Assembly: GCF_001425485.1 (NCBI RefSeq) | Contig: NZ_LMQW01000001.1 | Span: 223,016-287,015 of the forward strand | From: Aureimonas sp. Leaf427 | GTDB taxonomy: Bacteria; Pseudomonadota; Alphaproteobacteria; Rhizobiales; Rhizobiaceae | Direction of reading: 5' to 3' | Length of the DNA stretch: 64,000 nt | Shown: one piece after another, positions 52,307 to 61,374 of the stretch | How positions within the stretch are numbered: position 1 is the first letter of the stretch | How the letters are laid out: each line of letters starts with the position of its first letter | Notes under the pieces: model-generated | Database searches by the model: none | What the model saw: only the letters and a program-made list of their open reading frames with translations | Told to the model about the DNA's origin: nothing | Program-made: the position numbers and the translations under genes

Positions 52307-53617
52307 TCAACCCGCGCTCGCGAGACCCAGAAGAGGCAGCCGCGCCGTGTCGGCGGCGCCGTCGAAGCTGACGACGCGGTTTCGGCCGGCGGCCTTGGCG
52401 CGGTAGAGGGCCTCGTCGGCCTGGCGCTGGAGACTGTCGGCCGAAAGCGCCGTCTCCGGCGTCGCGCTGGCGACGCCGATGCTGACGGTGACGTATCGCG
52501 AGACGGTCGAGCCGGGATTGGCGAGGAGGGAGGCCTCCACCGTCCGGCAGATGCGCTCGGCGGTCAGCATCGCGTCGAAGCCGTCGACGTCGCTGAGGAG
52601 AACCAGGAACTCCTCGCCGCCATAGCGCGCGACGTGATCGACCGTCGGGCGGATGCAGTCGGTCAGGACGTTGGCGACCTCGCGCAGGCAGCGGTCGCCC
52701 TCCATATGGCCGAGCGTGTCGTTCAGGCTCTTGAAGTGATCGATGTCGCACATGAGGATCGCGACGCGTCCGGGCATGGCCGCTCCGCCGCTCCAGAGTG
52801 CGTCGAGCCTCTCCGTCATCCAGCGCCGGTTGGCGACCCCGGTCAAAGGGTCCGTGCGGGCCAGCGTCTCCAGGCGCTGGTTGGCGACGGCGAGATCGGA
52901 GACGTGCTTCAGGTCGCGCAGCGAGAGGAGAAACGACTTCTGCGCCAGGATCGCCGTCGTCTGGCTGGCGACGACCGCGCCGGCGAGGCCCGCCGCGAAG
53001 ATGAGGACCGTCGCCACCGCGCTGGCGGTCTCCACCACCGGATTGCCGAACTGCACGCCGGTCAGGATGAAAATGGCCGATGCCGCGATCGTCCAGGTCC
53101 AGGCGGTCGGAATCGAGAAGATCACGATCGCCGTCAAGGCGACGAAGATCATGATGCTCGTGTATCGCTCGTAATATTCGGGCCCTGCGATGACCCCGAC
53201 CAGCGCGACCGAACAGAGGATCACGAAGGTTCCGCCGACGAGACCGGCATCCTTGAGGACCATGGTCCCGTCGCCGCGATAGAGCGTCACGACGCAGAGG
53301 GCGCAGGCCAGGATCATGCCGCCCGGCATGAGAGCGGCGATCAGGACGTCGCGCGGCAGGAAGGTGCAGTTCAAGACGGTGCCGAGGATGTCGATGGCGA
53401 CGATCCACATCATCCAATGGCGCACGAGCTTGCTCGACTGACGGAAGGTCCGCTCGCGATAGAGCTCGTGCAGCCGGCCTCGCAGGCGGATCTTGCGGGT
53501 GCGCCCGGACAGGAGCCGGTCGACCTCGTCGACGAGAACCGGATCTTCCACGAAGGCCCTGCAGCGCTCTATCGCGGCTTGCGCTTCCATGCCGTTCGAG
53601 AGACTTCTGAAGACCAT
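52307..53617 (-). CDS. Membrane-bound diguanylate cyclase (GGDEF)
   Basis: A 436-residue protein that should make cyclic di-GMP from GTP. The N-terminal ~70 residues are cytosolic, followed by about six hydrophobic segments (about 68-225) forming an unknown sensor region, then a short linker helix and the GGDEF domain (about 250-415). The signature RYGGEEFLVLL is near residue 329, and DPLTGVANRRW and CDIDHFKSLND are intact, so catalysis is likely. The inhibitory I-site RxxD at the usual spacing is not present: PTVD stands there. The ATG at 53617 or 53590 may start it. Confidence 0.92.
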   Translation of the reverse strand: MVFRSLSNGMEAQAAIERCRAFVEDPVLVDEVDRLLSGRTRKIRLRGRLHELYRERTFRQSSKLVRHWMMWIVAIDILGTVLNCTFLPRDVLIAALMPGGMILACALCVVTLYRGDGTMVLKDAGLVGGTFVILCSVALVGVIAGPEYYERYTSIMIFVALTAIVIFSIPTAWTWTIAASAIFILTGVQFGNPVVETASAVATVLIFAAGLAGAVVASQTTAILAQKSFLLSLRDLKHVSDLAVANQRLETLARTDPLTGVANRRWMTERLDALWSGGAAMPGRVAILMCDIDHFKSLNDTLGHMEGDRCLREVANVLTDCIRPTVDHVARYGGEEFLVLLSDVDGFDAMLTAERICRTVEASLLANPGSTVSRYVTVSIGVASATPETALSADSLQRQADEALYRAKAAGRNRVVSFDGAADTARLPLLGLASAG

Positions 53618-53757
53618 ATGGAGCGCTCGCTTGACCTCCGCGCATGGTGGGGGCCAAGTCTGAACGAGCCGCTAAAAGACGACCTTCGAGGCGAGAGAGC
53701 TCGTCTCAGCGTGAAGAGCGCCTTAAGCTGATCGCGCGAAGCCGCCCCGTTCGGCGC

Positions 53758-54456
53758 TCACGCGACCGAAGCGAACCGCTTCCGCAGCTCGGCCGTCCGG
53801 GCCTCGTCTTCGGCCGAGCGCGCGGCGCGCGTCATCACGAGGCAGGCCTCGGACGCCAGAATCAGACCGTCCGACAGGATCTTCAGCCGGTTGGCGCGCA
53901 GCGTCGAGCCGGTCGAGGTGATGTCGACGATGATGTCGGCGGCGCCAGCGGCGGGCGCTCCTTCGGTCGCGCCGAGGCTTTCCACCACGCGATAGCTCTG
54001 GATGCCGTGGCCGCGCGAGAAGAAGCCCTGCGTCAGCCGGGCGTATTTCGTCGCGATGCGCATGCGCCGGTGATGGCGGGCGCGAAAGCTGGCCGCGACG
54101 TCGTCGAGATCCTCCATGGTCGAGACGTCGACCCAGGCCTCCGGCACCGCCACGATGACGTCGGCCCGGCCGAAGCCGAGGCGCGCGACGATCTCCGTCT
54201 TGGCATCGGCATCCGCGATCGTCTCGCGCAAGAGATCCTCGCCGGTGATGCCGAGATCGATGGCGCCGTCGCGCAGCTCGCGCGCGATCTCGGAGGCCGA
54301 GAGCAGCACGACGTCCAGTCCGTCGAGCCCCGAGACGGTGGTGCGGTAGCTGCGCGCGTCCTCGACGGGCGCGATGTGGATGCCGGCGCGGGCGAGCGAG
54401 GCGACGGCGTCGTCCTTCATGCGGCCCTTGGAGGGGATGGCGAGGGTCAGCGTCAT
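53758..54456 (-). CDS. hisG: ATP phosphoribosyltransferase catalytic subunit (short form)
   Basis: First enzyme of histidine synthesis, joining ATP and PRPP. It is 232 residues, the short form that lacks the C-terminal regulatory domain and needs His[16 protein letters not shown] starts it, [10 protein letters not shown] lies near 72, and the PRPP loop appears as [17 protein letters not shown]. The ATG at 54456 overlaps the hisZ stop by four bases. Feedback control by histidine would act through the HisG-HisZ complex. Confidence 0.95.
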   Translation of the reverse strand: MTLTLAIPSKGRMKDDAVASLARAGIHIAPVEDARSYRTTVSGLDGLDVVLLSASEIARELRDGAIDLGITGEDLLRETIADADAKTEIVARLGFGRADVIVAVPEAWVDVSTMEDLDDVAASFRARHHRRMRIATKYARLTQGFFSRGHGIQSYRVVESLGATEGAPAAGAADIIVDITSTGSTLRANRLKILSDGLILASEACLVMTRAARSAEDEARTAELRKRFASVA

Positions 54457-55586
54457 GCTCGGGCTCCGCGCGCGGCCTCGATCCGGTCGAGCCAGACGGA
54501 GAAGCCGACCGCCGGGATCGGCGCCTTGGCGCCGAGGAAGGTCAGGAGCCGGTCGTAGCGCCCGCCGCCGGCCAGCGCCTCTGCCGCGCCCGGACGGCGC
54601 ATCTCGAAGACCAGGCCCGTGTAATAGTCGATCGGCCGGCCGAAGGCGGCGCGGTAGCGGACGGCGCCGAGATCGACGCCCGCCGCCTGAAGCGCCCGGT
54701 TGCGCGCCTCGAAGGCGGCGAGCCCCGCCCCCAGCTGCAGGCCCTGGCGTCGGGCAAGGCCGTCGAGGGCGGCGCTCGCCTCCGCCAGCGGCCGGTCGAT
54801 GGCGAGGAACTCGGTGAGGAGCGCCAGCGAGCCTTCCGACAGGCTGGCCTCGGCGATCTCGACCTTTTCCACGAGCCGCGCGACGATCTCGCCGGGCGTG
54901 CGGCCGGCATGGGCGGAGAGCCCGCCCTCCTCCATCCGCGCCTCGACGGCGGCCTTCAGGCTGGCGAGATCGCGGCTCCGGGCGAGCCGGTGCAGCTCGG
55001 GGTCGAGCCCGTCGAGAGCGCGTTTGTCGCGGCGGGCGAGATCGTCCAGCGCCGCGCCGAGCAGCTTGTCGTCGCCGAAGGTGCGCACGAGCCGGCGCTG
55101 CCAGCCGTCGGGCAGGCCGAGCGCGGCCAGCACCGCCTCGAAGAGGCCCTGGTCGCCGAGCACGATGTCGAGGTCCTCCGGCGCCCCCGCCGCCTCGAGC
55201 GCGGCCAGCGCATCGGCCACGGCCCGCGCGTCGGCCGCGGCGGGGTCGGCATGGCCGAGATCCTCGATGCCGGCCTGGCGGAACTCGGAGCCTTCCGCGC
55301 GAAGCTGGCGGAAGACGAGGCCGCAATAGGCGTAGCGGCCGGGCAGCACACCCTCCGCCGCGATATGGGCGAGGCAGACGGGAATGGTGAAGTCGGGCCG
55401 AAGGCAGAGCTGCTCGCCGCCCTCGCCGCGCGTCAGGAAGATGCGCCGCCGCAGCGCCTCGCCGGCCGTGTCGAGATAGGGATCGGCCGGCTGGAGGATC
55501 GGAACGGTGACGACAGCGGCCCCGCGCGCCGCGAAGAGACGGGTCAGCGCGGCGTCCGGGCCGGCATCTTCGGCGACGGGGCTCAA
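54453..55586 (-). CDS. hisZ: ATP phosphoribosyltransferase regulatory subunit
   Basis: A 377-residue HisRS-like protein without synthetase activity, required with short HisG. It resembles the HisS catalytic core: [16 protein letters not shown] is a motif-2-like block and [12 protein letters not shown] the motif-3 counterpart. The anticodon-binding domain is missing. It lies between hisS and hisG, with hisS ending five bases upstream of its start. The GTG/ATG region at 55586 opens [20 protein letters not shown]. Confidence 0.92.
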   Translation of the reverse strand: MSPVAEDAGPDAALTRLFAARGAAVVTVPILQPADPYLDTAGEALRRRIFLTRGEGGEQLCLRPDFTIPVCLAHIAAEGVLPGRYAYCGLVFRQLRAEGSEFRQAGIEDLGHADPAAADARAVADALAALEAAGAPEDLDIVLGDQGLFEAVLAALGLPDGWQRRLVRTFGDDKLLGAALDDLARRDKRALDGLDPELHRLARSRDLASLKAAVEARMEEGGLSAHAGRTPGEIVARLVEKVEIAEASLSEGSLALLTEFLAIDRPLAEASAALDGLARRQGLQLGAGLAAFEARNRALQAAGVDLGAVRYRAAFGRPIDYYTGLVFEMRRPGAAEALAGGGRYDRLLTFLGAKAPIPAVGFSVWLDRIEAARGARA

Positions 55587-55590
55587 GCGA

Positions 55591-57204
55591 TCAGGCCTTT
55601 TCGCCCGAAGCGCCGGCTGCCGAGGACAGGCGATCGGCGGCCTGCGCGTCGAGAATGGCGCGCACGGCGGCGACCAGCTCGGCCTCGGGCACCGTCACCT
55701 GCGCCGGGCGCGAGGCGCGCCATGTGGCATTGTCCTCGATCGTCTCGGAGAGGCGCTTGCCCTCCACGAGATCCTTGACCTGAACCGTGCCGGCCGCCTT
55801 CTCGTCGCCGCCCTGGATGACGACGCAAGGCGCGTTGCGGCGGTCGGCATATTGGAGCTGCTTGCCGAACTGCTTGGGATTGCCCTGGAACATCTCGACC
55901 GGCACGACCGAGCCGGTGTAGCGCCCCTGCGCGTCGCGCGGGTTCAGGCCCTCGCGCAGGCTGACGGTCAGGCGCTGGTAGTCGGCGAGCCGGTCGCGGT
56001 CCATGACGGTGACGACGACCGGGCCGGTGCGCTCGTCGGCCTTCAGACGCCCGAGATTCTTCAGCGCGGTCTGGAGACGCGAGACGCCGATGGAAAAGCC
56101 GGTCGCCGGCACGGCCTCGCCGCGAAAACGCGCGATCAGCCCGTCATAGCGCCCGCCGCCGCCGACCGAGCCGAACTGAACCTTGACGCCCTTCTCGTTC
56201 GTGACGTCGAAGAGCAGTTCGGCCTCGTAGACAGGGCCGGTGTAGTATTCGAGGCCGCGCACGACGGACGTGTCGATCGAGACGCGCGCGTCGTCGTAGC
56301 CCGCAGCCCTGCACATGTCGCGGATGGTTTCGAGTTCGCCGAGCCCTTCTGCGACACGCGCATTCTCGCCGAAAGCCTCGCGCGCCTTGGCCAGACGGAC
56401 ACTGCCCGCGCCGTCCGCATCGACGGCCTCGGAGGCAAGACCCGAAACGTCGAAGAGGCGGAGCACGCGGTCGATGCTGTCGGCGTCGAGTTCGGCGCCC
56501 TTGGTGAAGTCGCCCTTGCCGCCGCTCTCGTCCAGCCGGCCCTTGCCGAGAAGCTCGCGCACGCCGGCAATGCCGAACTTGTCGAGCTTGTCGAGGGCTC
56601 TGAGCACGGTCAGCCGGCGCTCGGCATTCTCGTCGCCGCCGAGGCCGATGGCCTCCAGCACGCCGTCGAGCACCTTCCGGTTGTTCACCCGGATCACGTA
56701 CTGCCCGCGCTCGATGCCGAGCGCCTCCATCACGTCGGCCATCATCATGCACATCTCGGCGTCGGCGGAGACGCCGGGCGAGCCGACGCTGTCGGCGTCG
56801 AACTGCATGAACTGGCGGAACCGCCCCGGCCCCGGCTTCTCGTTGCGGAAGACGTAGCCCGCGCGATAGCTGCGATAGGGCAGCGCGATGTCGTTGAAGT
56901 TCTCGGCCACATGGCGGGCGAGCGGCGCGGTGAGGTCGTAGCGGAGCGACAGCCACTCCTCGTCGTCGTCCTGCAGCGAGAAGACGCCCTCGTTCGGCCG
57001 GTCGCTGTCGGGCAGGAACTTGCCGAGTGCGTCGGTATATTCGAACATCGGCGTCTCCACCGGCTCGAACCCGTAGCGTTCGTAGACGCCCTTGATGATC
57101 TCGATCATCTCGCCTTGCGCCCGAAGATCCGCCGGGCCGCGATCGCCGAAGCCGCGCGGCTGGCGCGCCTTCACCTTGAGGGGTTTTCCGGGCTTGGGAG
57201 CCAT
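55591..57204 (-). CDS. hisS: Histidyl-tRNA synthetase
   Basis: Class II synthetase charging tRNA-His. It is 537 residues, the long alphaproteobacterial form. Motif 2 appears as [20 protein letters not shown] and motif 3 as [13 protein letters not shown] with [12 protein letters not shown]. The C-terminal anticodon domain is present. The ATG at 57204 gives [20 protein letters not shown]; upstream in-frame starts at 57213 and 57267 give unconserved sequence. It heads the hisS-hisZ-hisG operon. Confidence 0.95.
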   Translation of the reverse strand: MAPKPGKPLKVKARQPRGFGDRGPADLRAQGEMIEIIKGVYERYGFEPVETPMFEYTDALGKFLPDSDRPNEGVFSLQDDDEEWLSLRYDLTAPLARHVAENFNDIALPYRSYRAGYVFRNEKPGPGRFRQFMQFDADSVGSPGVSADAEMCMMMADVMEALGIERGQYVIRVNNRKVLDGVLEAIGLGGDENAERRLTVLRALDKLDKFGIAGVRELLGKGRLDESGGKGDFTKGAELDADSIDRVLRLFDVSGLASEAVDADGAGSVRLAKAREAFGENARVAEGLGELETIRDMCRAAGYDDARVSIDTSVVRGLEYYTGPVYEAELLFDVTNEKGVKVQFGSVGGGGRYDGLIARFRGEAVPATGFSIGVSRLQTALKNLGRLKADERTGPVVVTVMDRDRLADYQRLTVSLREGLNPRDAQGRYTGSVVPVEMFQGNPKQFGKQLQYADRRNAPCVVIQGGDEKAAGTVQVKDLVEGKRLSETIEDNATWRASRPAQVTVPEAELVAAVRAILDAQAADRLSSAAGASGEKA

Positions 57205-57325
57205 GAGACACATCCGAGGGACTGGATCGACGACGGCTGGTCGCACCAACGACGGATCGTCAATCAATTTTGACTGATTTTGACCTGCCTCCTATCCGAT
57301 CGCCCGGAGGATGGAAAGGCGCGCC

Positions 57326-58018
57326 CTATTCCGCCCGGAGCGCGGGTCGCGTCAGCGCAGCGCGCTCGGCCTCGCAGGCGTCTCTCGCGATGCAGCCCTC
57401 GATATGGTCGTTCACGAAGCCCATGGACTGGAGGAAGGCGTAGATCGTGGTCGGCCCGACGAAGGTGAAGCCCCTCGCCTTCAACGCCTTGGAGAGGCGC
57501 GTCGAGGCCGGCGTCACCGTGTTCGCCCTCGCATAGGCGATGTCCATCCGGGCCGGGCGCTCGTCCGGGCCGGGCTCGAAGCTCCAGAGGAAGCCGGCGA
57601 AGGACAGCCCTTCCGCGCGCATCGCCTCAATGCGTCCGGCATTGTTGATCGCCGAGAGAATCTTGGCGCGATGGCGCACGATGCCGGCATCCAGCACGAG
57701 CCGATCGACGTCCTCCGCCGTCATGGCGGCCACGCGCTCGATCCGAAATCCCTGGAAGGCCGCGCGGAACGCCTCGCGCTTGCGCAGGATTGTCAGCCAG
57801 GAGAGGCCGGCCTGGAAGCCTTCGAGGCACAGCTTCTCGAAGAGCCTGTCGTCGTCGGCGGACGGGCGGCCCCATTCCTCGTCGTGATACCGCACGTAGT
57901 CGGCCAGCCCGCCATGCCAGCGGCAGCGCAGGCGGCCGTCCGGCCGGCGCGTCAGCCCATCCTCGCGCGGCTCGCCCTCGTCGAACGCCCCGCTCTCCTG
58001 CGTCTCGATCTCGCCCAT
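57326..58018 (-). CDS. tag: DNA-3-methyladenine glycosylase I
   Basis: Removes 3-methyladenine from alkylated DNA in the cytosol. It is 230 residues, longer than E. coli Tag because of an acidic N-terminal ~30 residues. The zinc ligands match Tag: C32 in RCRWHG, H45 in RYHDEEWGRP, and the C-terminal NDHIEGC pair. The helix-hairpin region LCLEGFQAGLSWLTILRKRE is intact. A start nearer the core is possible. Confidence 0.93.
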   Translation of the reverse strand: MGEIETQESGAFDEGEPREDGLTRRPDGRLRCRWHGGLADYVRYHDEEWGRPSADDDRLFEKLCLEGFQAGLSWLTILRKREAFRAAFQGFRIERVAAMTAEDVDRLVLDAGIVRHRAKILSAINNAGRIEAMRAEGLSFAGFLWSFEPGPDERPARMDIAYARANTVTPASTRLSKALKARGFTFVGPTTIYAFLQSMGFVNDHIEGCIARDACEAERAALTRPALRAE

Positions 58019-58073
58019 GCCTCTTCATGCGCGTGCCCGCCGGCACTTGGCAAGACGCAGAGGGACGCGCCGG

Positions 58074-58271
58074 TCAGGCCGAGCCTTGGCGCCCGGCAAT
58101 GCCGCAGGTGAACTTGCGAAGCCGCCATTTGGGGTGCTTGGAAATCCAATCCGCCGCCAGGGACTGGCCGAAGAGGGCGCAGCTCATCAGCGAGCCGTCG
58201 AAGGAGACGGGTTCCGGCCGGCATTGCGCGGGGGAGGCATGGAGGCAGACGATCAGCGTGAGCGCGATCAT
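58074..58271 (-). CDS. Small exported protein, conserved in Rhizobiales, unknown function
   Basis: A 65-residue protein from the ATG at 58271, which follows AGGA at about eight bases. The N-terminus MIALTLIVCLHASPAQC is a short signal peptide. The mature part, SLMSCALFGQSLAADWISKH followed by PKWRLRKFTCGI, has two cysteines that could form a disulfide, and it resembles small proteins with the SCA-x-FGQ / HPKWRL pattern known from rhizobial genomes. No function is known. A longer frame upstream is possible but compositionally poor. Confidence 0.65.
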   Translation of the reverse strand: MIALTLIVCLHASPAQCRPEPVSFDGSLMSCALFGQSLAADWISKHPKWRLRKFTCGIAGRQGSA

Positions 58272-58635
58272 GGCGGCGATCCTGAACGGAATGCCGATGC
58301 GCGGACACCGCGCGCATGGGCGATGAAACCAGCCGGGCCGCCCCAAGCGCCGGCATCGGCGCAGAGCGGCACGAAGCGAAACCGCTCCTCCCGGCATTCC
58401 CGTTCACCCGCGGATCTGAAGCCCGCGCGACATGCCCGTCATCCGCCCGGCCAGCCTTCATAAGCCTGCCGACACAAGAGGCTAACACGTCTTTTGCAGT
58501 GCACAATCGCCCGATCGACAAGCGTCGGCGAACTGTTGCAGATCGGCATCGGCCGCCGGAACCGGGCCTTGCACCGCAGCGTCCTGCGCGGCACGGTCGG
58601 GCCTTCGCAACCGCGCCCCGAATCGACCCCGTTCC
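58272..58635. other. Divergent intergenic region without a recognised gene
   Basis: 364 bases between the - strand small exported protein and the + strand DUF2927 gene. It should hold promoters for both. A somewhat AT-richer stretch at about 58455-58510 is the likeliest place for a promoter. I see no RNA gene or repeat. Confidence 0.45.
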
Positions 58636-59340
58636 ATGACGCCCCGTCTCCTCGCGACCGTCCTTCTCTTCCTCGGCGCCACCGCCGCGAGCGCGGCGCC
58701 CCTGCCGAAGGACGCGGTCTTCGTCGAGGCCTTCGCCGAGACCGCCTTCGGCTCCGAGATCCCCGGCCTCTTCGGCGGCGGCGCCTATCTCAAGCGGTTC
58801 GCGGGGCCGATCCGCTTCGCGGTCGAGGACGGCGCGAGCCAGCCGCGGCGGCGCGAGGCGGAAGGCTTCCTTCGGCGGCTCGCCCGCGACCTGCCGGGGC
58901 CCGGCGCCCGCCTCGCGCGCGGCCGGGAGGCGGCGAACTTCACCGTCCACATCGTCGATTCCAAGGATTATCAGGCGGTCGGCCGGCGCATCTACGGCAA
59001 TCCCTTCCTCCGCGTGCCCGGCGCCTGCATCGTGCGATCGAGCTTCGGGCGCGGCGGCATCCGCCGGTCCGACGCGCTGATCGTCTCCGACATGGGCGAC
59101 GAGCTCTTCCGGCGCTGTCTGTCGGAAGAGGTCGTGCAGGGGCTCGGCCTTCTCGAAGACACCGACCGTCTGCCGGACAGCGTCCTCAACGGCGCTTCGG
59201 CGGCCGAGCAGCCCATGCGCTCCGATCGCATCCTCCTCGAAATGCTCTACGACCCCCGCCTCTCGCCGGGCATGTCGCTGGACGACGCCCGCCCGCTGCT
59301 CGGCGAGATCGTCGAGGACGCGCGGCGCAAGACGCGCTGA
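58636..59340 (+). CDS. DUF2927 domain exported protein
   Basis: A 234-residue protein with a signal peptide (LLATVLLFLGATAASAAPLP) and the DUF2927 domain over most of its length. GPIRFAVEDGASQPRRREAE opens the domain, and SDMGDELFRRCLSEEVVQGL carries the conserved CL-x-EE-x-x-QGLG block that resembles a degenerate metallopeptidase helix. No full HExxH is seen. Function unknown; likely periplasmic. About 180 bases before the first L,D-transpeptidase gene on the same strand. Confidence 0.87.
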   Translation: MTPRLLATVLLFLGATAASAAPLPKDAVFVEAFAETAFGSEIPGLFGGGAYLKRFAGPIRFAVEDGASQPRRREAEGFLRRLARDLPGPGARLARGREAANFTVHIVDSKDYQAVGRRIYGNPFLRVPGACIVRSSFGRGGIRRSDALIVSDMGDELFRRCLSEEVVQGLGLLEDTDRLPDSVLNGASAAEQPMRSDRILLEMLYDPRLSPGMSLDDARPLLGEIVEDARRKTR

Positions 59341-59522
59341 CGCTTCCTTAACCACCTTTCCCAACCAACTGTTAACCATAACGAAATACGACCGCGCATC
59401 CGGCCCCTCGCGGCCGGAAATTCACCATTCGCTTGCCATTCTTCGTCAGATTCGAGGCGACCCGGGAGACGGGACGCCACCGGCGCCGTCTCCCGCCCAT
59501 CCGATCCGAGGAGGCCGCCAGC

Positions 59523-60392
59523 ATGCCCGCCACGATGCCCCGTTTCCTTCGCCGACGCCTCGCCGGCACGCTGGCCGTCACCCTGGCGCTGCTCGTGGCG
59601 AGCGGCGTCGAAGCGGAGGCGCGCGACCGATACCCCGCCGTCGCCGTCGCGCCGGACCTTGCCAGCGCCTGGACGCTCCAGCTCGCGCCGGGCAGCGGCG
59701 TGCGCCCGGGCTATGCGCGGCCCAGCCTCGACCGCCCCGCTCGCACCACGGGTGCCGCGTCGCAGCCGAACGGCCTGCGCTACGGCGCGCGCCGGCCGGC
59801 CGCTTCTGCCGTCGCGCCGGGCGTGCGCGGCGTAGAGGCGGCGAGCGCCAGCGGCGTCGCCGCCGCCTACGACTGGACCTGGCGCTCCACGAGCCCGCGC
59901 AGCACCGGGCGCGCCGTCAACCGGAGCGACAGGTTCGACCCGGCCTTCCTGCCGCAGGTCGTCGACTATGCCGGCTCCGAAGCGCCGGGAACGATCGTGA
60001 TCGATACGGAGGCGAAGTTCCTCTATCGAGTGGAAGGCGGCGGCAAGGCGCGGCGCTACGGCGTCGGCGTCGGCAAGCCCGGCTTCGAATGGGCGGGCAC
60101 GCACCGCGTCTCGCAGAAGAGGGAGTGGCCGGCCTGGACGCCGCCCTCGCAGATGCGCGCCCGCGAGGCCGCCAAGGGACGCATCCTGCCGGTGCGCATG
60201 GACGGCGGCCCGGAAAACCCGCTCGGCGCACGCGCCATGTATCTCGGCTCCAGCCTCTACCGCATCCACGGCACGAACCAGCCCTGGACGATCGGCCAGG
60301 CCGTCTCCTCCGGCTGCATCCGCATGCGCAACGAAGACGTCATGGATCTCTACGAGCGCGTTTCCGTCGGCACGCGCGTGATCGTGCTATAA
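59523..60392 (+). CDS. L,D-transpeptidase (YkuD domain), first of a tandem pair
   Basis: A 289-residue periplasmic peptidoglycan cross-linking enzyme. It has a signal peptide (LAGTLAVTLALLVASGVEAE) and a low-complexity Ala/Pro/Arg region of about 110 residues, then the YkuD domain (about 160-289). The active site is YRIHGTNQPWTIG (His about 250) with SSGCIRMRNEDV (Cys about 266). The ATG at 59523 follows GAGGAGG. Such enzymes make 3-3 cross-links, important in the polar-growing Rhizobiales, or attach proteins to the wall. Confidence 0.93.
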   Translation: MPATMPRFLRRRLAGTLAVTLALLVASGVEAEARDRYPAVAVAPDLASAWTLQLAPGSGVRPGYARPSLDRPARTTGAASQPNGLRYGARRPAASAVAPGVRGVEAASASGVAAAYDWTWRSTSPRSTGRAVNRSDRFDPAFLPQVVDYAGSEAPGTIVIDTEAKFLYRVEGGGKARRYGVGVGKPGFEWAGTHRVSQKREWPAWTPPSQMRAREAAKGRILPVRMDGGPENPLGARAMYLGSSLYRIHGTNQPWTIGQAVSSGCIRMRNEDVMDLYERVSVGTRVIVL

Positions 60393-60586
60393 GCGCAACA
60401 GTTTCATCGAAAGCAGGCGGCGGCGAATCGCTGCCTGCAACATCAAACGGATCGTGCGAGTTCTCTTCCAACCGCATTCTCACGAACCCGTCGCATCGCC
60501 AGACACCGCCGCCACCAGACACCGCCCCGAGGACTCGCCCGATCGCGCGCGAGGCCGAAACACTCGACGAGGGACCAAGAGCCTCC

Positions 60587-61306
60587 ATGACCCGCACCCT
60601 ATCGGCCGCCATCGCCGCGGCGACGCTCCTCACCACGCTGGCCTTCGCCGCACCCGCCGAAGCCGGCAACCGCTACTTCAACCACGCATCCGGCCAGTGG
60701 GAGGCCGAGAACCAGCGCCGCATGTCGCCCTCCATGCGCAAGGTCTCGCCGGAGTTCAAGCGCCGCTCCGTCGTCATCGAGACCGGCGAGGCACCGGGCA
60801 CGATCATCGTCGATAGCGAGCGCAAGTTCCTCTACTATGTCGAAGGCCAGGGCCGCGCGACGCGCTACGGCGTCGGCGTCGGCCGCGAGGGCTTCGGCTG
60901 GTCCGGCCAGATGAAGGTCGGCCGCAAGGCGGAATGGCCGGGCTGGACGCCGCCCAAGGAGATGATCGCCCGAGAGCGCGCCAACGGCCGCATCATCCCG
61001 CCCTACATGGAAGGCGGACCGCAGAACCCGCTCGGCGCTGCCGCCCTCTATCTCTATCGCGGCGGCCAGGATTCGATCTTCCGCATCCACGGCACGAACC
61101 AGCCCTGGACGATCGGCCAGAACATGTCCTCCGGCTGCATCCGCATGATGAACGAGGACGTGCAGCACCTCTACGGCCGCGCCGACCGCGGCACGAAGGT
61201 CGTCGTGATCGGCCCGGACGGCGCAGGCCGCGAGCGCGTCTACCGCGAAGCCGGCATCGCCGCGCGCGGCGCCAACCTGCTCGACACGATCTTCGGCGGC
61301 GGCTGA
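60587..61306 (+). CDS. L,D-transpeptidase (YkuD domain), second of a tandem pair
   Basis: A 239-residue YkuD enzyme, close to the gene before it. Signal peptide MTRTLSAAIAAATLLTTLAF ends at PAEAG. The catalytic region FRIHGTNQPWTIGQ (His about 168) and SSGCIRMMNEDV (Cys about 184) is intact. It lacks the long Ala/Pro insert of the first copy but has a C-terminal extension, REAGIAARGANLLDTIFGGG. Separated from the first by 194 bases, so each may have its own promoter. A two-way terminator follows. Confidence 0.93.
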   Translation: MTRTLSAAIAAATLLTTLAFAAPAEAGNRYFNHASGQWEAENQRRMSPSMRKVSPEFKRRSVVIETGEAPGTIIVDSERKFLYYVEGQGRATRYGVGVGREGFGWSGQMKVGRKAEWPGWTPPKEMIARERANGRIIPPYMEGGPQNPLGAAALYLYRGGQDSIFRIHGTNQPWTIGQNMSSGCIRMMNEDVQHLYGRADRGTKVVVIGPDGAGRERVYREAGIAARGANLLDTIFGGG

Positions 61307-61328
61307 ACGGTCTTTCGTCACGCCAACC

Positions 61329-61362
61329 GAAAAGGGCTCGCCGGCGACGGCGGGCCCTTTTC
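61329..61362. terminator. Bidirectional terminator between the L,D-transpeptidase gene and glcF
   Basis: Stem GAAAAGGGCTCGCCG / CGGCGGGCCCTTTTC (one mismatch) with a GCGA loop. Both outer ends are A4/T4, so it works in both directions between the convergent genes. Confidence 0.85.
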
Positions 61363-61374
61363 GTCTCGCAATGC

